Shown piece by piece: positions 57,226-64,000 of a stretch of DNA of 64,000 nucleotides. The notes below the pieces were generated by a model. That model saw only the letters and a list, made by a program, of their open reading frames with translations. It was not told the DNA's origin and made no database searches. Each line of letters opens with the position of its first letter. Position 1 is the stretch's first letter. Source of the stretch: Pseudomonas sp. GD04019. Its GTDB lineage: Bacteria; Pseudomonadota; Gammaproteobacteria; Pseudomonadales; Pseudomonadaceae. The position numbers and the translations under genes are program-made. Where the stretch lies: contig NZ_JAOEEA010000002.1 in NCBI RefSeq assembly GCF_029837695.1, forward strand, positions 310,001 through 374,000, read 5' to 3'.

Positions 57226-60200
57226 ATGAAGATCACCGAGATGGCGCTGCGCGCCAGTCGACTTACCTACTTTGTAGCGCTCATCATTTTCGTCGCCGGC
57301 ATCGCGACCTTCCTGAATTTTCCTTCTCAGGAGGAGCCGACTGTCACGGTCCGCGATGCGATGGTCACGGCGTTGAACCCGGGGCTGCCCGCCGAACGCG
57401 TTGAGCAACTCATTGCCCGGCCGATCGAGGAGCGCTTGCGCGAACTGGCAGAGGTCAAGCGCGTGACGAGCACCGTGCGCGCAGGCAGCGCCATGATCCA
57501 GGTCACGATCTGGGACCGCTACACCGACTTGGCACCGATCTGGCAGCGCGTCCGGGCCAAGGTCGCCGATTCGAAGGATGCCTTACCACAGAGCACGATG
57601 GGGCCTTTCGTCGACGAAGACTTCGGCCGCGTCGCGGTTGCCTCGATTGCGGTCACTGCACCAGGTTACTCCATGAGCGAGATGCGCGTCGCGCTCAAGC
57701 AGATGCGCGACCGCCTGTACACCGTGCCTGGTATTGAGCGCATCACTTTCTACGGCCTGCAGGAAGAGCGCGTCTATCTCGAATTCGATCGGCCTAGGCT
57801 CGCGCGATTGGAGCTGACACCACAGGGGGTGATCGACCAACTCGTCAAACAGAACGTCGTCGCTTCGGGTGGACAAATTGTTGTCGGCGGCATCAATGCA
57901 ACCTTGGCGGTCAGTGGCGAAGTGCGTGACGCTCCCTCCCTGCGAGCAATGCCGATCGCGCTGCCACGACCGCAAAGTAGTACGGCGCCCGTGCCGACGA
58001 TCGCATTGGGTGAACTGGCGCAGGTGAGTGTGCGGCCAGCCGATCCGCCGGAATCTGCTGCCATCTACAAAGGCCAGCCCGCTGTCGTCATGGCGGTTTC
58101 GATGGCCTCCGGTCAGAACGTGGAGCAGTTCGGAAAAGCGCTCAAAGCACGGGTTGCAGACCAGGAGAAGCTGCTGCCGGCGGGTTTCGATCTGTCATAC
58201 GTCACTTTCCAGGCCGATGTCGTCAAGCACGAGATGGGCAAAATGAACCACGTCATGATGGAGACGATCATCGTCGTCCTCGGTGTCGTCGTGCTATTTC
58301 TCGGTTGGCGCACCGGGATCATCGTGGGCATGATCGTGCCGTTGACGATCCTCAGTGCACTCATCGTCATGCGCGCGATGAACATCGAGCTTCAGAACGT
58401 CTCGATGGGCGCCATCATCATTGCGCTCGGCTTGTTGGTGGACAACGGCATTGTGATTGCCGAAGACATCGAACGCCGCCTGGCCGGTGGCGAAGATCGT
58501 AAGCATGCCTGCCTCGAGGCGGGCCGCACGCTCGCCATTCCGCTGCTCACGTCCTCGCTCGTGATCGTGATCGTGTTCTCGCCGTTCTTTTTTGGCCAGA
58601 ACGCCACGAGCGAGTATCTGCACAATCTCGTGGTCGTGCTGGCACTGACGTTGTTCGCTTCGTGGCTGCTGTGCCTGACTGTCACGCCCCTATTGTGCTA
58701 CCACTTCGCCAAACCCCATCACAAGCAGGAGCAGGGCGACGCCTATGACACCCGCTTCTACCGTGGCTACCGGCGCGTACTGGAGTGGGTGCTCCACCAT
58801 AAGGCGGTCTATGTAGCGTCGATGATCGCGGCGCTTGCCATTGCGCTGTATGGCTTCACCACCCTGCCGTACGATTTCATGCCCAAGTCCGACCGGCTTC
58901 AGTTCCAGATTCCGGTGCAGCTCGCCCCCGGTACCGACTCGCGCGAAACGCTCGCCCGCGTGAAGCAGATCAGTGGTTGGCTGGGCGACACGAACATCAA
59001 TCCAGAAGTCTCCGATCACATCGGCTACGTCGCCGATGGTGGCCCGCGCTTCATCCTTAGCCTGAATCCACCACTGCCGGCATCGAACATCGCGTACTTC
59101 GTTGTCACATTGAAGCCGAAGAGCGACATCGACGCCGTCCTCGCCCGCACCCGCAGCTACTTTGCGCAAGCACATGGCGACGTGCGCGCCGAGCCCAAGC
59201 GTTTCTCGCTCGGTGCGACCGAGTCAGGGACTGCCATTTATCGCGTCAGCGGTCCGGATGAGGAGGTATTGTTGGGGGCCGCGTCCAAAATCGAAGCAGC
59301 GCTGCGCAAGCTGCCCGGCACCATCAACGTCAAGAACGATTGGGATACGCGCGTTGGCCGCATCGACGTACGGGTCGACCAGGACCGCGCGCGTCGGGCG
59401 GGCGTGACGACTGAAGACATCGCTGGCGGGCTGGATGTCCGCTACAGCGGCAGATCGATCTCGGTTATTCGCGACGGTGACACCTCCGTCCCGATCGTCC
59501 TGCGCAGTATCGTAAGCGAGCGTCGCAGCACGGCAGACGTAGGCGCGACGCTCATCTATCCCACCAACGGCGGTCCAGCGGTGACGCTGGCTCAGGTCGC
59601 AGACGTATCGCTCGCGAGCGAGCCCTCGGTCATCCAACGGCGCAATCTCATCCGCACGATCACCGTGCAAGGACAGAACACCTCTTACACCGCCCAGGAG
59701 ATCATCAACCGCCTGGCGCCTAGCGTCGCTGCCCTGGACCTGCCCGCGGGCTACTCGGTTGAACTTGGCGGCGAGATCGAGGAAGCCGCCGAATCGAACG
59801 CCGCGCTGTCGACCTACATGCCCCTCGCATTTCTGGCGATGCTGATGCTGTTCGTATGGCAGTTCAATTCTTTCCGCAAGCTCGGTGTGATCCTCGCGAC
59901 GATCCCTTTCACGCTTATCGGCGTGGTATTGGCTCTGAAGCTGACCGGCACACCTTTCAGCTTCATGGCGACCTTCGGCGTACTGGCCCTGTTCGGGATC
60001 ATTGTCAACAACGCCGTGCTCTTGCTGGAACGCATCGACCAGGGGCTAGCGGAAGGCCTGCCACGCCATGAAGCCTTGGTTGGGGCCGCGATACAACGGC
60101 TTCGTCCAATCGTGATGACCAAGGTCACCTGCATTTCGGGACTGGTGCCACTCATGCTCTTCTCCGGACCATTATGGAAAGGGATGGCGATCGCGATGAT

Positions 60201-60330
60201 CGGTGGGCTGGCACTCGGAACGCTGGTGACGTTGGGCTTGATTCCGCTGCTTTACGAAGTCCTGTTTGGAATCAAGCGAATTGGGCCGTGGAACCTGAGT
60301 GTCGCCACCGCGCATGGAGATCGCTCATGA
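57226..60330 (+). CDS. RND-family efflux pump, inner membrane subunit
   Basis: This is a trimeric proton-driven exporter of 1034 residues, the normal size for AcrB-like proteins. TM1 (LTYFVALIIFVAGIATFLNF) precedes the porter domain, and TM4 carries GLLVDNGIVIAED: the first proton-relay Asp (Asp406) is present but the second position is Asn407. The C-terminal half repeats the fold, ending with TM12 LALGTLVTLGLIPLLYEVLF. It resembles the non-AcrB branch that includes MdtB/TriC-like proteins. Its TGA overlaps the ATG at 60327 of an extended SMR-like frame. Confidence 0.93.
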   Translation: MKITEMALRASRLTYFVALIIFVAGIATFLNFPSQEEPTVTVRDAMVTALNPGLPAERVEQLIARPIEERLRELAEVKRVTSTVRAGSAMIQVTIWDRYTDLAPIWQRVRAKVADSKDALPQSTMGPFVDEDFGRVAVASIAVTAPGYSMSEMRVALKQMRDRLYTVPGIERITFYGLQEERVYLEFDRPRLARLELTPQGVIDQLVKQNVVASGGQIVVGGINATLAVSGEVRDAPSLRAMPIALPRPQSSTAPVPTIALGELAQVSVRPADPPESAAIYKGQPAVVMAVSMASGQNVEQFGKALKARVADQEKLLPAGFDLSYVTFQADVVKHEMGKMNHVMMETIIVVLGVVVLFLGWRTGIIVGMIVPLTILSALIVMRAMNIELQNVSMGAIIIALGLLVDNGIVIAEDIERRLAGGEDRKHACLEAGRTLAIPLLTSSLVIVIVFSPFFFGQNATSEYLHNLVVVLALTLFASWLLCLTVTPLLCYHFAKPHHKQEQGDAYDTRFYRGYRRVLEWVLHHKAVYVASMIAALAIALYGFTTLPYDFMPKSDRLQFQIPVQLAPGTDSRETLARVKQISGWLGDTNINPEVSDHIGYVADGGPRFILSLNPPLPASNIAYFVVTLKPKSDIDAVLARTRSYFAQAHGDVRAEPKRFSLGATESGTAIYRVSGPDEEVLLGAASKIEAALRKLPGTINVKNDWDTRVGRIDVRVDQDRARRAGVTTEDIAGGLDVRYSGRSISVIRDGDTSVPIVLRSIVSERRSTADVGATLIYPTNGGPAVTLAQVADVSLASEPSVIQRRNLIRTITVQGQNTSYTAQEIINRLAPSVAALDLPAGYSVELGGEIEEAAESNAALSTYMPLAFLAMLMLFVWQFNSFRKLGVILATIPFTLIGVVLALKLTGTPFSFMATFGVLALFGIIVNNAVLLLERIDQGLAEGLPRHEALVGAAIQRLRPIVMTKVTCISGLVPLMLFSGPLWKGMAIAMIGGLALGTLVTLGLIPLLYEVLFGIKRIGPWNLSVATAHGDRS

Positions 60331-60410
60331 GTCTCTTGCGAGCCGCCGCGTGCTGCGCATTCTCAGAATTCGTATGCACCCACGCTTCATGCGTATGTCT
60401 CGCTAGGCTT

Positions 60411-60758
60411 ATGCGATTCAGCACCCATCCGCTGATCTGGAAATCCTGGTCGATTGTCATTGCCGCAGGGGTTCTAGGAGCGGGCTATCCACTGGGCCTG
60501 CGGGCCATCACGGCGGGCGGTCCGATGCGCTGGGTCGGCCTCTGTGTGGCAGTGACGTGCATGGCGGCCAGCGGCGCACTTTTGTGGTTCGCGCTCAAGC
60601 GGATTCCGATCAGCGCGGCCTCTGCAGCCTGGGCAGGAATCGGGCTACTTGGAAACTTGGGCGTCGGCGCCCTCCTACTAGGCGATGTCGCATCGGTAAC
60701 GCGCTGGTCTGGCACCGCCCTCATCGCAGCAGGCATTGCCTGTCTTAGTTTCGTTTGA
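60411..60758 (+). CDS. SMR-like membrane protein lacking the conserved glutamate
   Basis: The 115-residue protein has four membrane helices like SMR transporters: SWSIVIAAGVLGAGYPLGLR, MRWVGLCVAVTCMAASGALL, ISAASAAWAGIGLLGNLGVG and TRWSGTALIAAGIACLSF. Aligned with SugE (AGLFEIGWPVGLK against AGVLGAGYPLGLR) the essential Glu is Gly23. That residue binds both substrate and proton in SMR exporters, so this protein is unlikely to work alone. A longer frame starts at 60327, overlapping the pump stop, and would add a Cys-rich 28-residue lead; the shorter start is closer to SMR length and has TAGG upstream. Confidence 0.75.
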   Translation: MRFSTHPLIWKSWSIVIAAGVLGAGYPLGLRAITAGGPMRWVGLCVAVTCMAASGALLWFALKRIPISAASAAWAGIGLLGNLGVGALLLGDVASVTRWSGTALIAAGIACLSFV

Positions 60759-60773
60759 TCAAGGAGACCCATT

Positions 60774-61394
60774 ATGAAGAGCAAAACTGCATTGATCCGC
60801 GGCGGCATCTTTTTTTGCGTAGCAGGCGCGCTCTCTGGATGCGCGACCAACAGCATGACGCGCTCCGGATTTCTCGGCGACTACGAGAAGTTATCGCCGA
60901 CACGATACGAGAACGTACTGATGTACCGCGCAGCGGGATTCGAGCCCAAGCGTTATGCCGCTGTCGTGGTGGAAGAAGCGCAGATCAAGACCGCCTCGGG
61001 TCGCATCGATGGGCTCGATGACGCGCAGCAGCGCGAAGTGCTAGACCATGTGACGAGCGAACTGAAACGCCAGGAAGGCAAAAGTCCCGCCCCCCCAGGT
61101 GGCGCGGGACAGGTTCGGGTGCGTGTAGCGGTCACCGAACTGCAGACACCGAATCGGGCAGTCAATGCAATGACGACCCTGCTGGTTGGACCCGTGACGA
61201 CGGGTGGTGCCAGCCTAGAGTTCGAAGCAGTCGATTTAAGGACGGGACGCCGGGTTGCTGCCGCCAGTTGCTTCGAGCGCGGCAACGTCATTAAAGAGTT
61301 CGCCGGTTCGTACACATTGCTGGGTCATGCCAAAGCGGCGATCACGAACTGCATCGAGCGCATCGACAGCGCTTGGCGGGACACGCAGCCATGA
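60774..61394 (+). CDS. DUF3313-type lipoprotein
   Basis: The 206-residue protein has a signal with lipobox AGALSGCATN and the DUF3313 start SGFLGDYEKLSP. The body includes YAAVVVEEAQIKTASGR and LVGPVTTGGASLEFEAVDLR. DUF3313 lipoproteins are of unknown function and often sit near envelope transport genes. It is probably anchored in the outer membrane by lipid. Its stop overlaps the MlaE-like ATG by four bases. Confidence 0.85.
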   Translation: MKSKTALIRGGIFFCVAGALSGCATNSMTRSGFLGDYEKLSPTRYENVLMYRAAGFEPKRYAAVVVEEAQIKTASGRIDGLDDAQQREVLDHVTSELKRQEGKSPAPPGGAGQVRVRVAVTELQTPNRAVNAMTTLLVGPVTTGGASLEFEAVDLRTGRRVAAASCFERGNVIKEFAGSYTLLGHAKAAITNCIERIDSAWRDTQP

Positions 61395-62548
61395 GCAACG
61401 CTTCACAGGCTTGGCTCCGGCAGGATGCCATGGTCGGCGGTGATCACAAATGGCTGGCGGGTGGCGACTGGACGATAGAGCACTACGCCAGTCTGGCAAA
61501 ATCCGTGTCCGCCGCCCGCATCAGTCATGCCGAGGGGTACGCCACTCCCTTACTCGACTGGACGCAAGTCCAGAGACTGGACACCGCCGGCGCGGCTCTG
61601 CTGGTGGAAATTCTCGGGCCAGACTCGATACTCGACCGGCCGGAGGCAGCTCCAAATCTGTCCTCGGATCGCCTCGCCCTAATGAGAGCGCTGGCCGCCG
61701 CTGCTACCGATCAGCAGAAGACGGAGAAAGCAGCGGTGAGCGGGAATCCTCTGCTCCGCGGTCTGGGACGCATAGGCCTGACCTTGGAACAGGGCTGTCG
61801 TGCGTGTCTTGGTCTGGCCGGGTTCGTGGGCCAGATCATCGAAACATGGAGCCGTACCGTTCGTCACCCGCGTCGCTGGCGCGCGACCTCGGTGATCGCT
61901 CAAATCCAGCGATCAGCGGTGGACGCCATTCCCATCGTGGCGCTACTGAGCTTCATGGTAGGAATGGTGGTGGCGTTCCTGGGAGCAACGGTGCTGGCCA
62001 ACTTCGGTGCGAGCATCTTCTCGGTGCATCTGGTCGCCTTCTCGTTCATGCGCGAGTTCGGAGTGCTGCTCCCGGCCATATTGATTGCAGGCCGTACCGC
62101 AAGCGCGTACACCGCCCAAATCGGTTCGATGAAGGCAAATGAAGAGATCGATGCGCTTCGCTCCAACGCGCTCGACCCCATCGAGTTACTGGTGCTGCCA
62201 CGCGTGCTGGCGCTTCTTGTGTCCTTGCCACTGCTCACCTTAGTAGGCATCTTGGCTGGCATTGCGGGCGGCGCCACCGTATGCGCACTGAGCTTGGAAA
62301 TTCCTCCCGCACAGTTCCTTGCCATCGTGCAGGAAAAAATCGAGGTGCGCCATTTTCTTGTCGGAATGAGCAAGTCCCCGCTCTTCGCGGTGATGATCGC
62401 CGCTATCGGCTGCCATGAAGGGTTCAAGGTCGCCGGTAGCGCTGAGTCGGTAGGCGACCACACGACGTCTAGTGTCGTGCAATCAATCTTCATGGTGATC
62501 CTGATAGACGCCATCGCTGCACTGTTCTTCATGGAGATGGGCTGGTGA
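61391..62548 (+). CDS. STAS-MlaE fusion: ABC transporter permease of an Mla-type system
   Basis: The 385 residues join two parts normally made by two genes. Residues about 25-115 form a STAS-like domain (WLAGGDWTIEHYASLAKSV, LDWTQVQRLDTAGAALLVEI) like MlaB. Residues 130-385 are an MlaE permease with a clear MlaE start (VIAQIQRSAVDAIPIVALLS) and FSFMREFGVLLPAILIAGRT, plus five to six helices. Mla systems move phospholipids between membranes. It starts ATGA with the DUF3313 stop, and its TGA overlaps the GTG of the ATPase gene. Confidence 0.93.
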   Translation: MSNASQAWLRQDAMVGGDHKWLAGGDWTIEHYASLAKSVSAARISHAEGYATPLLDWTQVQRLDTAGAALLVEILGPDSILDRPEAAPNLSSDRLALMRALAAAATDQQKTEKAAVSGNPLLRGLGRIGLTLEQGCRACLGLAGFVGQIIETWSRTVRHPRRWRATSVIAQIQRSAVDAIPIVALLSFMVGMVVAFLGATVLANFGASIFSVHLVAFSFMREFGVLLPAILIAGRTASAYTAQIGSMKANEEIDALRSNALDPIELLVLPRVLALLVSLPLLTLVGILAGIAGGATVCALSLEIPPAQFLAIVQEKIEVRHFLVGMSKSPLFAVMIAAIGCHEGFKVAGSAESVGDHTTSSVVQSIFMVILIDAIAALFFMEMGW

Positions 62549-63366
62549 GCGCGGTGAAGCAAGACACCGACAACGGTGTGCGACACGCTATTGAAGTGCG
62601 CGGCCTGGACAACAGGTTTGGAACCCAGCAGGTCCATCAGGACCTAGACCTGGACGTGCGGCGCGGGGAAATCCTTGGCGTGGTGGGAGGGTCAGGCACC
62701 GGGAAATCCGTGCTCTTGCGTAGCGTCGTCGGGCTGCAGAAGCCGCATTCGGGCGTGGTCCGTATCGGGGGGCGCGACCTACTGCGAGCCCAATGGCTTG
62801 CGCGCGCGCGTATGGAGCGAAGGTTCGGCATTCTGTTCCAGAAGGGCGCGTTGTATTCATCGCTGACCGTCTTGGAGAACGTCGCTCTTCCTTTGATCGA
62901 GCATGTCGGTCTGGCGCGGCCTCTTGCCGAGCGTTTGGCAAGAAGCAAGCTGGGCTTGGTGGGGTTGCCTGCCGGAGCGGGAGACAAGTATCCGGCCTCG
63001 TTGTCCGGAGGCATGGTGAAACGAGCAGCACTGGCGAGAGCCTTGGCGCTTGATGCGAACATCCTGTTTCTTGACGAACCCACCGCAGGACTGGATCCAA
63101 TCGGGGCTGCATCTTTCGACCAATTGATTCTGACCCTGCGCAATGCACTGGGCCTCACGGTGTTTCTGGTAACCCACGACCTCGATACGCTGTACACCAT
63201 ATGCGACCGTGTCGCGGTCCTGGCGAACCAGAAGGTACTCATCAACGACGGCATCGAGGCAGTCGAGCGCTTCAAGCACCCGTGGATACAGGAATACTTT
63301 CACGGCCCCCGTGGCCGTGCGGCCGCACAGGCCACTGGTGCTTCCAGCCAAGAGACGCAGCCATGA
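62545..63366 (+). CDS. ABC transporter ATPase of an Mla-type system (MlaF-like)
   Basis: This nucleotide-binding subunit powers the MlaE-type permease. The 273 residues have Walker A GGSGTGKS (48-55), the signature LSGGMVKRAALARALA and Walker B ILFLDEPTAGLDPI. VFLVTHDLDTL is the H-loop, and the usual MlaF-type C-terminal extension follows. GTG start, overlapping the permease TGA. The gene's own stop overlaps the ATG of a 30-codon ORF. Confidence 0.94.
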   Translation: MSAVKQDTDNGVRHAIEVRGLDNRFGTQQVHQDLDLDVRRGEILGVVGGSGTGKSVLLRSVVGLQKPHSGVVRIGGRDLLRAQWLARARMERRFGILFQKGALYSSLTVLENVALPLIEHVGLARPLAERLARSKLGLVGLPAGAGDKYPASLSGGMVKRAALARALALDANILFLDEPTAGLDPIGAASFDQLILTLRNALGLTVFLVTHDLDTLYTICDRVAVLANQKVLINDGIEAVERFKHPWIQEYFHGPRGRAAAQATGASSQETQP

Positions 63367-63455
63367 AACCCCTCCGCATCTGCATCATTCTTCCGTCGCG
63401 CACGCATTGGGCTGGGCGCACGCAATATTTAAACTCTGAGAACGAGGTGGTCTGA
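63363..63455 (+). CDS. Possible 30-codon ORF between the MlaF-like and MCE genes
   Basis: An ATG overlaps the ATPase stop (ATGA) and opens a frame of 30 residues, MKPLRICIILPSRTHWAGRT to ENEVV. It has no recognised family. It may be a real small protein or only a leader that couples MCE translation, since the MCE ATG lies 3 bases after its stop. Confidence 0.35.
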   Translation: MKPLRICIILPSRTHWAGRTQYLNSENEVV

Positions 63456-63457
63456 TC

Positions 63458-64000
63458 ATGGAACCACGTGCCCATCATGTATTCATTGGTCTGTTCGTCG
63501 TGCTGCTCGGTGCGATTGGTATTGGCTTCGCGCTTTGGCTCAGCGACACACGTTCCGACCACGATTACCAGTATTACCGGATTATGTTCGATGAGCCAGT
63601 GACCGGGCTTACGCCCGGCAGCCAGGTTCAGTACAGCGGAATCACGATTGGCGAAGTCGTTGCACTTTCTCTTTCACCGCGAGACCCAAGGCGGGCGATA
63701 GCGCGCGTACGCATCAATGCCACCATCCCGGTCCGGCAGGATACCCGCGCTGAATTGGTCATCACGGGAATTACCGGCAACGCGGTGATCGAGTTGAGCG
63801 ACGGTGGGCCAAACGTGCCATTGCTGGATCGGAGAGAGGACGAGGAACCGTTGATCCTCGCACCACGTTCGGCGATGGCATCCCTGGTCTCCGGTGAGGG
63901 GAACAGCATGACGACACTCAACGGCATCTTGCTGCGCACGCAGGAGTTACTGTCGAAGGAGAATTTGGCTCTTGTGCACCGCAGTCTGGTGAATCTTGAA
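63458..64000 (+). CDS. MCE/MlaD-family lipid-binding protein, N-terminal part
   Basis: The gene runs off the window after 181 codons. It starts with one membrane anchor (HVFIGLFVVLLGAIGIGFALW) and an MCE domain (about residues 40-110, YYRIMFDEPVTGLTPGSQVQYSGITIGEV). The helix after the domain continues (TTLNGILLRTQELLSKENLALVH), so it is longer than E. coli MlaD. MCE proteins form hexameric lipid tunnels in the periplasm. It completes the permease-ATPase-substrate-binding set; a fourth auxiliary lipoprotein would be expected beyond 64000. Confidence 0.93.
   Translation, partial: MEPRAHHVFIGLFVVLLGAIGIGFALWLSDTRSDHDYQYYRIMFDEPVTGLTPGSQVQYSGITIGEVVALSLSPRDPRRAIARVRINATIPVRQDTRAELVITGITGNAVIELSDGGPNVPLLDRREDEEPLILAPRSAMASLVSGEGNSMTTLNGILLRTQELLSKENLALVHRSLVNLE

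Overview
The window is a Pseudomonas-type chromosome segment with an integrative and conjugative element (ICE) in its second half. High GC, gene content and gene order (xseA next to guaB-guaA, a Tat multicopper oxidase, tadA, mltF, purL, the ohr/ohrR pair, purT, ffh, the rpsP-rimM-trmD-rplS operon, xerD-dsbC-hom-thrC) match what I recall around guaBA and ffh in Pseudomonas aeruginosa and its relatives. Species cannot be fixed from this sequence alone.

Bases 1 to about 37,050 are ordinary core genome: purine and GMP synthesis (guaB, guaA, purL, purT), DNA repair (xseA, a Nei/Fpg-type glycosylase), RNA and ribosome maturation (tadA, rpsP, rimM, trmD, rplS), membrane targeting (ffh), cell-wall enzymes (M23 peptidase fragment, mltF, an L,D-transpeptidase), organic peroxide defence (ohr, ohrR), two Nudix hydrolases, threonine synthesis (hom, thrC), disulfide isomerisation (dsbC) and chromosome dimer resolution (xerD). 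Several short palindromic repeats and one MITE-like element sit in the gene joints. Three of them supply start-region or stop codons to neighbouring genes. The CorC-type protein at 23572-24474 lacks the usual DUF21 membrane domain.

Bases about 37,064 to 64,000 belong to a Tn4371-type ICE. A complete mating-pair-formation cluster (traG, CopG-type protein, trbB, C, D, E, J, K, L, F, G, I, DUF2274) lies on the minus strand, joined mostly by 4-base overlaps, and ends beside a T-rich octamer that resembles the Tn4371 attachment core. Upstream of traG is a patchwork: a NodD-like LysR regulator with two ATC-N9-GAT sites and an SRPBCC-fold target gene, a fusion scar between a DJ-1-like gene start and an IS3-family transposase tail, sugE, a second entry-exclusion lipoprotein and another LysR gene.

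The last 10 kb (53,893-64,000) is the most interesting part. An outer-membrane efflux channel lies divergent from a tightly coupled operon: TetR regulator, periplasmic adaptor, RND pump, an SMR-like protein lacking the catalytic glutamate, a DUF3313 lipoprotein, a STAS-MlaE permease, an MlaF ATPase, a 30-codon ORF and an MCE/MlaD protein that runs off the window. This joins a tripartite efflux pump and a lipid-transport (Mla/Ttg2-type) ABC system under one likely regulator on a mobile element, which suggests an envelope or solvent-stress island. No rRNA, tRNA or CRISPR array was seen.
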